Assembly (NCBI GenBank): GCA_003133185.1 | Contig: PKWF01000063.1 | Coordinates: forward strand, 6,391 to 13,676 | Reading direction: 5' to 3' | Origin: Vulcanimicrobiota bacterium | Lineage (GTDB): Bacteria > Vulcanimicrobiota > Vulcanimicrobiia > Vulcanimicrobiales > Vulcanimicrobiaceae | DNA: 7,286 nt | Shown: in pieces, positions 1 to 5,891 of the stretch | Layout: every line of letters begins with the position of its first letter | Numbering within the stretch: position 1 is the first letter of the stretch | Notes under the pieces: model-generated | The model's input: the letters and a program-made list of their open reading frames with translations, nothing else | Database searches by the model: none | Told to the model about the DNA's origin: nothing | Made by a program: the position numbers and the translations under genes

Positions 1-502
1 TCTGATAGCCCGAGTCGGTTTCGCGCTCGACTTCGATCGCGTCGCCTTTGATGTCAACCTTACGGGCGTTGGTGATGCAAGGCAGGCCGAGATGCTCCGC
101 CAGCGCGCCCGGAACGGCACCGGTGCTGCTGTCGTCGGTAAGACCGCCGACAACGAGCAGATCGAACTTCAGCGTACGTAAGGCCGCGGCCATGGCAAAT
201 GCCGTCGCGGAAACGTCGCTGCCTTCGAGCGCTTCGTCGCTGAGCACAACTGCGTCGTCGGCACCCATTGCCAGAGCCCTGCGCAAGCCCTCCTTCAACG
301 AATCTGGCGCCATCGAGAAGATCGTGACGGTGGTGTCGCCGCCGGCACGCTCTTTGAGCTGCAATGCAGCCTCGAGCGCATACTCGTCGTAGGGATTGAG
401 CACGGTCTCTACACCGGTGCGTACGAGTCGCTTAGTTTGCGGGTCGATCCGCTTTTCAGCGTTCGGATTCGGGACGAGTTTAATCGTCACCACGATCTTC
501 AC
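1..502 (-). CDS. etfB: Electron transfer flavoprotein beta subunit, N-terminal 167 codons (3' end outside window)
   Basis: EtfB pairs with EtfA to form a soluble FAD/AMP-binding heterodimer that collects electrons from acyl-CoA and other dehydrogenases and passes them to the quinone pool. The reverse-strand reading frame is open from a GTG at 500-502 to the left edge. Seen in it: the family N-terminus (MKIVVTIK, then VPNPNAEKRID, residues 1-20), the NPYDEYALEAA segment (36-46), ALAMGADDAVVL (76-87) and the nucleotide-binding stretch around GGLTDDSSTGAVP (119-131) followed by LAEHLGLP (134-141). Full-length EtfB is about 250-260 residues, so roughly a third is missing. The GTG start is chosen because the conserved N-terminus begins there. 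A GGAGG (plus 515-519) lies 12 bases upstream, slightly far. etfA would be expected nearby, beyond the edge, by family habit. The gene is divergent from the M61 peptidase gene. Confidence 0.95.
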   Translation of the reverse strand, partial: MKIVVTIKLVPNPNAEKRIDPQTKRLVRTGVETVLNPYDEYALEAALQLKERAGGDTTVTIFSMAPDSLKEGLRRALAMGADDAVVLSDEALEGSDVSATAFAMAAALRTLKFDLLVVGGLTDDSSTGAVPGALAEHLGLPCITNARKVDIKGDAIEVERETDSGYQ

Positions 503-627
503 GTGGTAGAGCGACCTCCGTTCGATAGAAAGGAAGAAAGAGCGATAGGCTCTTGGTGGTTCTCCAGCGGCGGACCTGCCTGCCGCCCCTGGGGAGGGCC
601 GATACTCGGCGATGCGAAGCGGTGGGA
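503..627. other. Divergent intergenic region between etfB and the M61 peptidase gene
   Basis: This 125-base spacer must carry the promoters for both diverging genes. No convincing -35/-10 pair can be read. Two small hairpins are visible: AAGAGC-gatag-GCTCTT at 538-554 and GGCGG/CCGCC around 569-587. A GGGGAGGG at 591-598 is about 30 bases before the chosen ATG of the peptidase gene, too far to serve as its ribosome-binding site. Confidence 0.5.
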
Positions 628-2520
628 ATGCTACGACCGGCCCTCCCCTTGATGCTCGCGGCACTCCTCGCACCCGCTATCGCGTATGCCGCCGAGTTCG
701 TCGCGAAGCCCTCGCTTGCCACCGAGCAAGACCCCGCGACGCTCATTCTCGACGCCTCGCGTGCGGCCGACGGCATCATGGAGGTCCGCGAACGCATTCC
801 CGCGACCGCTGGAAGCTTCACGATCGTTTACCCCAAGTGGATTCCCGGCGAGCACGGCCCGACCGGCCCGCTCAACGATCTCGCTGCGCTGCGCATCTCG
901 GCGGATGGCGCGCCGCTGGACTGGCGCCGCGACCCGAACGATCTCTATGCTTTTCACGTCGACGTGCCCGCCGGAACGCAAGCGATCGATGCAGAGTTCG
1001 ACGTGTTGATGAACGCGTCGGGCGATGTAATGTCGTCGCACTCACTGGCAATCGTGAACTGGAATCGAGCGTTACTGTACCAAGACGGCATCGACTCGCA
1101 TCGGTATTTCGTCAAGCCCAGCATCGTGCTGCCTCCCGGTTGGGACTTCGCGACGGCACTACGCGGCGCGATGCAAAGCGGCAACCGCATCGACTTCGCG
1201 GTGACGCCGCTCAACATGCTCGTCGACTCGCCTCTGGATCTGGGACGCTACGTGCGGAAGTGGAATTTGTGGCAAGAGGGCTCCGCGTTCGTCCAACTCG
1301 ACGCATTCGCCGATCATCCGCAGGACCTCGATCTTCCAGCAAGCCTGCTACGCGCGTACCAGCGCGTTCCCGACGAGGCCTTCGCCTTATACGGCTCGCG
1401 CCATTTCGCCGATTATCACGCGTTGCTGACGCTCAGCGACGCGGTCGGCTTCCAAGGTATCGAGCACCATCAATCCAGCGACAATCGCGCGCCCGACGAT
1501 TTCTTAACCGACCCGGATGAATCGCTGAGCGGCGGCGACCTCGTAACGCACGAGTTCTCGCACTCCTGGAACGGCAAGTACCGCCGGCCGGCGGATCTGA
1601 CGACGCCGAACTTTCAGGTACCTCAGCTCACCGATCTGCTCTGGGTCTACGAGGGCATGAATCAATATCTAGGCGATCTTCTTTCGTTTCGCGCCGGCAT
1701 TCGAGAGCCTAAGCAGTATCCCGAGTATCTTGCGACCGTCTATTCCGAAATGGATACCGAGACGGGCCGCGCGACGACGCCCCTCATCGATCTCACTACC
1801 GGTGCACCCTATTATTATCTAGCGCGCGGCGATTACGGGGCGATTCGGCGCAATGCCGGAGACTTTTATACCGAGGGCGAGCTGGTTTGGTTAGACGTCG
1901 ATACGATCATTCGCGAGCGCTCGCACGGCGCGCGCTCGCTGGATACTTTTTTGCATCGGTACACGGAGCCGGCGCTAACCGGACCGATCGTGAAAACCTA
2001 TACGCGTGGGGAGATCGAGACGTTGCTCAACGAAGTCGAGCCGTACGACTGGCACGCGTTCTTTGACAAATACGTCTATCAAAGGAGCGTTCATCCGCCG
2101 GCCGACGAGCTCGCGCGCTCCGGGTGGAAGTTCGTCTACACCGAAAAACCCAATGCCTTTATCACGGCGAGCCAAGCCGACGACCCTGGCATCACGGGAT
2201 GGTATTCCTATGGTGCGGACCTCAGCGCCAAGGGTGTCGTGCGAGACGTGCGCGAGGGCTCGCCGGCGTGGCGCGCCGGGCTTGCGCCCGGAATGCACGT
2301 CCTGGCGGTCGACAACCAAGAGTTTTCCGCCGGCGTCTTCGAGTACGCGCTCAAAAAGGCGCAGCACTCCAGTGCCCCGATTTCGCTAATTACCTCTCAA
2401 ACCGGGTGGTTCCAAACCCTGTCGCTCGACTACCACGACGGCGTCCGTTACCCGCATCTCGAGCGCATCGAGGGCACGCCGGACATGCTGGCCGCGATTA
2501 TGGTGCCGCACGCCAAGTAG
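628..2520 (+). CDS. Exported M61-family zinc metallopeptidase (glycyl-aminopeptidase type) with C-terminal PDZ domain
   Basis: This is a 630-residue secreted or periplasmic metallopeptidase that probably removes N-terminal residues from peptides. Known M61 members prefer Gly/Ala; the substrate here is inferred. A signal peptide is visible at residues 1-20 (LPLMLAALLAPAIAYA, likely cleaved before AEF). An N-terminal beta-rich region precedes the catalytic domain. The exopeptidase-type motif GIEHHQSS is at 277-284. The zinc site HEFSHSWN is at 308-315 (H308, E309, H312), with the third ligand E342 in WVYEGMNQY. A PDZ domain spans about 515-600, with GVVRDVREGSPAWRAGL at 536-552. The frame is open upstream to a TTG at 553, but those 25 extra residues are Arg-rich and not signal-like. 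The ATG at 628 (or GTG at 622) gives a clean signal peptide, although no good Shine-Dalgarno precedes it. The cupin gene follows after 44 bases. Confidence 0.93.
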   Translation: MLRPALPLMLAALLAPAIAYAAEFVAKPSLATEQDPATLILDASRAADGIMEVRERIPATAGSFTIVYPKWIPGEHGPTGPLNDLAALRISADGAPLDWRRDPNDLYAFHVDVPAGTQAIDAEFDVLMNASGDVMSSHSLAIVNWNRALLYQDGIDSHRYFVKPSIVLPPGWDFATALRGAMQSGNRIDFAVTPLNMLVDSPLDLGRYVRKWNLWQEGSAFVQLDAFADHPQDLDLPASLLRAYQRVPDEAFALYGSRHFADYHALLTLSDAVGFQGIEHHQSSDNRAPDDFLTDPDESLSGGDLVTHEFSHSWNGKYRRPADLTTPNFQVPQLTDLLWVYEGMNQYLGDLLSFRAGIREPKQYPEYLATVYSEMDTETGRATTPLIDLTTGAPYYYLARGDYGAIRRNAGDFYTEGELVWLDVDTIIRERSHGARSLDTFLHRYTEPALTGPIVKTYTRGEIETLLNEVEPYDWHAFFDKYVYQRSVHPPADELARSGWKFVYTEKPNAFITASQADDPGITGWYSYGADLSAKGVVRDVREGSPAWRAGLAPGMHVLAVDNQEFSAGVFEYALKKAQHSSAPISLITSQTGWFQTLSLDYHDGVRYPHLERIEGTPDMLAAIMVPHAK

Positions 2521-2550
2521 ATAGGGAACCGCTTGCCGAAAAGCCGCCGC

Positions 2551-2556
2551 AGGAGG
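2551..2556 (+). promoter_or_regulatory. Ribosome-binding site of the cupin gene
   Basis: A perfect AGGAGG ends 8 bases before the ATG at 2565. It fixes that start although the same frame is open from 2124. The upstream part of the frame lies wholly inside the M61 gene and is a shadow. Confidence 0.9.
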
Positions 2557-2564
2557 TATCCCAC

Positions 2565-3002
2565 ATGCTTTCTCGATCGCTACTGACGGCCGCAGCGTTT
2601 GCCGCACTCTGCGCCACTGCGCTGGCCGCTCCTAGCCCAACCGTCGTTAACTCGCAGGCAGCCGCGTGGCAAGCGAGTCCCTTGAAGGGGACACAGATGG
2701 CGCCGATCGTCGGCAATCCGAGTGGGGCCGGCGGATACTACGCGTATCTTTTGAAGGTTCCGGCCGGTGTGCGCGTTCCCGCGCACTTTCACGCCATGCG
2801 CGAGACCGTTACCGTCATCAGCGGCGTGATGATGTTCGGGATCGGGGATGCGATGAACGTCGCCAAGATGTTGACGCTGGGCCCGGGCAACGTCGTTTCG
2901 GTGCCGGCCGGTCTTCACCATTACGCGATGGCCAAGACGGATGCAATCATCGAGGTGAGCGGCATCGGTCCCGACACGACGACGTTCGTGCATAAAATGT
3001 AA
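2565..3002 (+). CDS. Exported single-domain cupin protein
   Basis: This 145-residue protein has a signal peptide (residues 1-22, LLTAAAFAALCATALA, cleavage near AAPSP) followed by one small beta-barrel cupin domain. Cupin motif 1 is complete: G68-x5-H74-F-H76-x3-E80-x6-G87. These are the usual metal ligands (two His and one Glu). Motif 2 is G108-x5-P114-A-G116-x2-H119, giving the fourth ligand; the usual final Asn is replaced (A at 123). A bound divalent metal in the periplasm is therefore likely, but the reaction is not readable, and such small cupins can be enzymes or ligand-binding proteins. It lies 44 bases after the M61 peptidase gene and 8 bases before the lipoprotein gene, consistent with one operon of exported proteins. 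The start is set by the AGGAGG at 2551. Confidence 0.9.
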   Translation: MLSRSLLTAAAFAALCATALAAPSPTVVNSQAAAWQASPLKGTQMAPIVGNPSGAGGYYAYLLKVPAGVRVPAHFHAMRETVTVISGVMMFGIGDAMNVAKMLTLGPGNVVSVPAGLHHYAMAKTDAIIEVSGIGPDTTTFVHKM

Positions 3003-3010
3003 GAAATGAC

Positions 3011-4042
3011 GTGCGCAGCCGCTTAGCGGCGCTTGTCGCGACACTCGCAGTTGCCGGTTGTATGGCCTCGCAGCCATCCGCCGTACCACCGGAAGCGATC
3101 GGCTCCGTGCAAGTGCGCGGACTCCAAGGTCACGCGATTATCGGCTTTAGCGTCGACACGCCCAAGCGTGCGGCAAAAGCCGCTAGCGAAGGCGTCGACA
3201 CGACGATCCTCTACGATGGGTCGCCGGCGCCGAAGAGTGCGCTCGAAACGGCACTGAAGGCCCACTCCATCGCCGTCGTGGACGCGGGCATCTCCGGAAT
3301 CCTGTTCTATTGGGAGTGCCATCGAACGCATACGGTCAAGCCGCCTCCCAGCAGTTATTCGCAGAACTACTATTGCCGCACCGACGAAGACCCCCACATC
3401 AAGAACGAAGCGGTCGTCTTGCGCGACGTTACGACGCTGCTCGAGCGCGATGAGGATCGCAAGTACGTCGCCGCCTACTGGGTGCTCGACGATTGGCCCG
3501 GTTGGGATCCAGGCAGCGCGCGCGAGCTGCTTGCAAAGATTCACGCGCTGATCGTTGCAAAGACGCCAGGCAGGCCGGCGATCTGCGGCTTTGGTGCTGG
3601 AGTCGCCGAACCCGGAAAGGTCAACTGGGATCCGGGCACCGCCGCCAACTACTCCAACGGCGGTTGCGACATCGTCGGATGGTATAACTACTCGCCGTTT
3701 GGGCGCCGCCGTCCATCCTTAGGCAAGAAGTTGGACTGGACGATGAAAGCGCTACTGCCCGCCATGGCGCACAGCCTCGAAAAGAAGGGCTGGGACATTG
3801 CCAAGACGCCGCTTTACGGAATCGGGCAAGCGTGGTCCGGGCCATACGACAAGCGCCACTATCAGCCGGGACTCACTCGCGAAGAGATACTCGAACAGGC
3901 CAAAGCGTTCTGCGACTTCGGCGCAGACTACATCGGATGGTACGCGTGGGACGACAGCGGGTACGAAGCTGGGACGCAAACCCCCAACGACTCGCCGGTG
4001 ATCGCGGCCGGCATCAAAGCCTGCCGCCAGGTTTGGAACTAA
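3011..4042 (+). CDS. Lipoprotein with a putative TIM-barrel, glycoside-hydrolase-like domain
   Basis: This 343-residue protein starts at GTG 3011. The nearby ATG at 3006 is out of frame and stops at once. The N-terminus is a lipoprotein signal (RSRLAALVATLAVAGC; lipobox V14-A15-G16-C17), so the mature protein should be membrane-anchored. The body alternates hydrophobic beta-like stretches with helices and carries aromatic/acidic clusters typical of sugar-active barrels: ILFYWECHR near 98-106, YWVLDDWPGWD near 156-166, CDIVGWYNYSPFG near 218-230 and DYIGWYAWDD near 306-315. Five further Cys could form disulfides outside the cytoplasm. No specific glycosidase family is recognised, so catalysis and substrate are inference only. 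The start lies 8 bases after the cupin stop with no strong Shine-Dalgarno, suggesting translational coupling. It is convergent with the next gene; the two stop codons are separated by one base. Confidence 0.8.
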   Translation: MRSRLAALVATLAVAGCMASQPSAVPPEAIGSVQVRGLQGHAIIGFSVDTPKRAAKAASEGVDTTILYDGSPAPKSALETALKAHSIAVVDAGISGILFYWECHRTHTVKPPPSSYSQNYYCRTDEDPHIKNEAVVLRDVTTLLERDEDRKYVAAYWVLDDWPGWDPGSARELLAKIHALIVAKTPGRPAICGFGAGVAEPGKVNWDPGTAANYSNGGCDIVGWYNYSPFGRRRPSLGKKLDWTMKALLPAMAHSLEKKGWDIAKTPLYGIGQAWSGPYDKRHYQPGLTREEILEQAKAFCDFGADYIGWYAWDDSGYEAGTQTPNDSPVIAAGIKACRQVWN

Positions 4043-4043
4043 A

Positions 4044-4442
4044 CTAACCTGACCGCTTTCGGGTAGGCTTCTTGCGCGTAGCCGCCGTCTTTGCGCCTCC
4101 GGTGGCTTTACGCTTACGCGTCGCCGCGGCTTTTTTGGCCGATTTCTTACGATCGGCCACCGTCCTCCCGGTGCTCGGCCGCGTTCCCAAATCTTCCGCC
4201 TTCGACTCCGTCATGTCGACCTTGTAATGCTTGGCGGCCTTTTGTATATTCGCGAACGCAAGCTCGCGTTCGGCGGCCGTGACGCCCGTAACCTGATCGA
4301 AACGCGCGATAGCATTTCGAACGTGCGACGCGTCGGTCATCGGTTCTTTACGCTTTTTTGGATATGCAAATACGCTGTCGGGAAGGTCGGCCCGCCCCGT
4401 GAGGTCCCCGTGTTTTGTGTGCGGTTTCCAAGTCGCTCGCAT
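4044..4442 (-). CDS. DUF6582-type protein with a histone-H1-like Lys/Ala-rich tail
   Basis: This 132-residue protein has no signal peptide. Residues about 18-90 match what I recognise as the DUF6582 pattern: RADLPDSVFAYPKKRKEP (17-34), then DASHVRNAIARFDQVTGV (37-54), an AERELAFANIQKAAKHY helix (57-73) and LGTRPSTGR (85-93). The family's function is not known to me. From residue 97 onward the chain is a disordered repeat of KKxxKKAAATRKRK and KTAATRKKPTRKR type, resembling bacterial histone H1-like tails. This suggests nucleic-acid binding, by inference. The ATG is supported by a GGAGG (plus 4450-4454) 7 bases upstream. The internal Met35 is rejected as start because conserved residues precede it. 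The gene runs head-on into the 3011-4042 lipoprotein gene with one base between stops, leaving no room for a normal terminator. Confidence 0.82.
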   Translation of the reverse strand: MRATWKPHTKHGDLTGRADLPDSVFAYPKKRKEPMTDASHVRNAIARFDQVTGVTAAERELAFANIQKAAKHYKVDMTESKAEDLGTRPSTGRTVADRKKSAKKAAATRKRKATGGAKTAATRKKPTRKRSG

Positions 4443-4667
4443 GTAAATGCCTCCATCAGCCTCTCATTGGTCGTTTTACCCAGGCGCTAAACTCTGACAC
4501 CGCATCAGCTTCGAGCTGGCTTCGGAAATGAGCAAGCAACATGGCGTTCGGTTGGTATTCAGCCCCTGAGGCCCAGCCAGGTTTCCGAATGTTGTAGCGA
4601 AGGCTACGATGACGCCGAAAAGGCTGGTTGCAAGCACCACCATGCAATCGCCGTGCCGCGCGCTAGG
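4443..4667. other. Intergenic stretch without a recognisable gene
   Basis: These 225 bases lie between the DUF6582 gene and the Cys-rich small gene. A short perfect hairpin GTAGC-gaag-GCTAC sits at 4594-4607 with no T-run after it. The minus strand has a 63-codon frame (4456-4647), but no Shine-Dalgarno precedes it and its composition is not protein-like, so it is not called. The promoter for the DUF6582 gene probably lies here. No clear consensus boxes are visible. Confidence 0.4.
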
Positions 4668-4904
4668 TCAAGATCCGTGGCATTCGCCACACTCGGCATC
4701 GGTGTTATTGTTTGGGTCATCACAACCCGATATATAACCACATTCCTTATAACCGCTCGTACCTGAGTCAGTGACACAGGTATCGGTATATTTCGTTAGC
4801 TTACATCCCGGCGCCAATCGCGGTTCTATCGCTGCACGTATTTCCGATTCGCTTTTTCCTTCACGAATCATCGCCATCATTTCATTGTGAAGAGCCTGTG
4901 ACAT
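4668..4904 (-). CDS. Small six-cysteine protein of unknown function (possible precursor peptide)
   Basis: This 78-residue protein has no family that I recognise. Residues 1-30 are charged and helix-prone (MSQALHNEMMAMIREGKSE, then SEIRAAIEPRL), with no signal peptide. After APG the remaining 45 residues change character: six Cys (34, 43, 55, 61, 72, 75), many Gly, Asp, Asn, Ser, Thr and Tyr, and the ending ECGECHGS. A helical leader followed by a Cys/Ser/Thr-rich end recalls precursors of ribosomally made, modified peptides. A small metal-binding or disulfide-rich protein is the alternative. No modifying enzyme or exporter gene is present in the window. The start is supported by GGGAA (plus 4910-4914), 5 bases upstream. 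The DNA is much less GC-rich than its neighbours (27 of 60 bases in 4741-4800 are G/C), which hints at transfer or weak selection. Confidence 0.6.
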   Translation of the reverse strand: MSQALHNEMMAMIREGKSESEIRAAIEPRLAPGCKLTKYTDTCVTDSGTSGYKECGYISGCDDPNNNTDAECGECHGS

Positions 4905-5011
4905 TTAGGTTCCCTTTCTTAATGAAGTGGTTTCGCCGAGACTTTCGCTCTCAATCGAAGGTCCCTTCCAAGTGCAACGCATAGTTCGCGGCCCTGCCCG
5001 GTTCGCACAAA

Positions 5012-5045
5012 CGCAAAGGCGCCCGCAATCGCGGGCGTCTTTGCG
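5012..5045 (-). terminator. Strong hairpin terminator after the small lipoprotein gene
   Basis: A 15-bp stem with a four-base loop, with one G-T pair: CGCAAAGGCGCCCGC, aatc, GCGGGCGTCTTTGCG on the plus strand. It begins 14 bases after the stop codon of the 5060-5548 gene. In the minus direction the GC-rich stem core is followed by CTTTGCGTTTG, so the T-run lies partly in the stem base. The A-run/T-run symmetry means it could also stop plus-strand transcripts. Confidence 0.75.
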
Positions 5046-5059
5046 ACTCAGCCGTTCGC

Positions 5060-5548
5060 TTATGACGCTTTCGTTGCCTTAAACTTCCAGCGGCTGCCTT
5101 CGCTGCGGGTCCTGACTTGCGAGCTACCTTCGCCTTCAAGCGTCATTCCAGTTACTCGCGCATGCACGTTAACGCTGTTGCCGTACCCTCCCAGCCACAC
5201 GACCTGAAACCGCAGCAGCGCACCCTGGGGTGATTGCTTAACCTTCCCGACAAAATAGGTGTTCTGCGGATTGTCGTGGCCTCGGATATTAAGAGGACCC
5301 GTGATTTTGAATAGCTTCTGCCGAATTACAATCCGAAGGCGGCCTTTCACTGTCTGGCCATTTCGGGTTTCGATGTACCAGCCACGATATGTGCCCGTCA
5401 CGTTCGGCGGCGTCTCGTAACCCGCAGATGCTTCGACCTGAGCAGCCCCCTGCGGCATCGCGCTACTTTGCGCCCCGCCGCAGCCAGCCAGCAACGCGAC
5501 GGCAACGAACGCGCCGACGACCGGAGGCCCGAGAAGCGAAGGCTTCAT
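5060..5548 (-). CDS. Small lipoprotein with a beta-rich domain, unknown function
   Basis: This 162-residue protein has a lipoprotein signal peptide: MKPSLLG, a hydrophobic core VVGAFVAVALL, and lipobox L20-A21-G22-C23 followed by GG, so lipid anchoring on Cys23 is expected. After a short Ser/Ala/Gln linker (24-50), the domain at about 55-160 alternates polar and hydrophobic residues: TGTYRGWYIETRNG, VKGRLRIVI, KITGPLNI, NTYFVGKV, LLRFQVVWLGGYG and VTGMTLEGEG. This suggests a small antiparallel beta-barrel or sandwich. I do not recognise the family. The frame is open 63 codons further upstream, but the ATG at 5548 has an ideal AGGAGGGG 7-8 bases before it and starts exactly at the signal peptide. 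Just upstream is a nested hairpin (5576-5639), and the terminator at 5012-5045 follows the stop. Confidence 0.8.
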   Translation of the reverse strand: MKPSLLGPPVVGAFVAVALLAGCGGAQSSAMPQGAAQVEASAGYETPPNVTGTYRGWYIETRNGQTVKGRLRIVIRQKLFKITGPLNIRGHDNPQNTYFVGKVKQSPQGALLRFQVVWLGGYGNSVNVHARVTGMTLEGEGSSQVRTRSEGSRWKFKATKAS

Positions 5549-5554
5549 CTTTTG

Positions 5555-5562
5555 CCCCTCCT
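5555..5562 (-). promoter_or_regulatory. Ribosome-binding site that decides the lipoprotein start
   Basis: The minus strand reads AGGAGGGG, then GCAAAAG, then ATG at 5548. This optimal spacing selects residue 1 at the signal peptide and rejects the upstream extension of the frame to 5737. Confidence 0.9.
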
Positions 5563-5575
5563 GACACCTAACACT

Positions 5576-5639
5576 TCGGCGGGACCCGGTTCGTGCCCCG
5601 TCTTTCGCGGTCACGACGGGCGACGGCAACCGGCGCCGA
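5576..5639 (-). promoter_or_regulatory. Nested stem-loop in the leader of the small lipoprotein gene
   Basis: Three nested perfect pairings are visible, given on the plus strand. TCGGCG (5576-5581) pairs with CGCCGA (5634-5639), CCGGTT (5586-5591) with AACCGG (5628-5633), and CCCGTC (5597-5602) with GACGGG (5615-5620). Internal loops separate them. The structure ends 13 bases before the ribosome-binding site, where a regulatory 5' leader would sit. It matches no riboswitch class I can name. A mere GC-rich hairpin is the alternative. Confidence 0.4.
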
Positions 5640-5671
5640 TTTATGCATGGAGTGAAACAGCACGGCTCCGA

Positions 5672-5737
5672 TTTTTGGCCGGCGTTCTTCACGCGTCGAA
5701 CCGCTTCAACTTCGAATTCGCGCGGATACCTCCGCAA
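5672..5737 (-). pseudogene. Possible scrap of an IS3-type transposase (OrfA) N-terminus
   Basis: From a TTG at 5737 the minus frame reads RRYPREFEVEAVRRV then KNAGQK. This resembles the usual start of IS3/IS911-like OrfA proteins (basic residue, Tyr-Pro/Ser, Glu-Phe, then EAVR and a hydrophobic residue). The similarity stops after about 22 residues, with no helix-turn-helix following, and no terminal inverted repeats are seen. It could be chance, so it is offered only as a weak call. Confidence 0.25.
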
Positions 5738-5770
5738 AGCGAAACGAGAAAATAACGCCGTTTCTGACGG

Positions 5771-5803
5771 AAGGGGGCCCGGCAGCTACCGGACCCCCTT
5801 TTT
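5771..5803 (+). terminator. Intrinsic terminator on the plus strand
   Basis: The plus strand reads AAGGGGGCCCGG, loop cagcta, CCGGACCCCCTT, followed by more T (five T in all at 5799-5803). The 12-position stem has a single C/A mismatch. The T-run is on the plus strand only; in the minus direction the stem is followed by CCGTCAG. No plus-strand gene is evident just upstream. Confidence 0.65.
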
Positions 5804-5891
5804 GAGGTTGGATGTTTGGGTTAGCGATCAGGTCTGCGGAGAGAGGGCGATCCCGAGGTACAGGATGCTGCGGCTGCCATTGGCGCTTTTT

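Larger units (their letters stand above)
5549..5891. other. 343-base intergenic region between the small lipoprotein gene and tRNA-Leu
   Basis: No intact gene is seen. From the lipoprotein side it holds the AGGAGGGG ribosome-binding site (5555-5562), a nested hairpin leader (5576-5639), a possible transposase scrap on the minus strand (5672-5737), a plus-strand intrinsic terminator (5771-5803) and about 85 bases of plain sequence before the 3' end of tRNA-Leu. No minus-strand terminator for the tRNA transcript is evident, so readthrough toward the lipoprotein gene is possible. Confidence 0.6.

Noticed and set aside
553..627. TTG start at 553 for the M61 peptidase
   Set aside because: The extra 25 residues are Arg/Pro-rich with no family likeness and would sit in front of a complete signal peptide starting at 628.
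612..1520. 302-codon plus-strand frame
   Set aside because: It is an Arg-rich shadow inside the M61 peptidase gene; the M61 frame carries the real motifs.
4456..4647. 63-codon minus-strand frame
   Set aside because: No ribosome-binding site, no recognisable features, and unbiased residue composition; more likely non-coding spacer.
4951..5139. 62-codon minus-strand frame
   Set aside because: It overlaps the end of the lipoprotein gene in another frame and runs through the terminator hairpin at 5012-5045.
5576..5660. c-di-GMP-I (GEMM) riboswitch
   Set aside because: CGCGAAAG and a following GGGTC...CCGAAG look superficially similar, but the conserved GGCAAACC half and the tetraloop-receptor arrangement cannot be found.
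5549..5737. Upstream extension of the small lipoprotein gene to a 225-residue protein starting at 5737
   Set aside because: The ATG at 5548 has an ideal ribosome-binding site and opens directly into a lipoprotein signal peptide. The extension is Arg-rich, non-hydrophobic and overlaps the structured leader.
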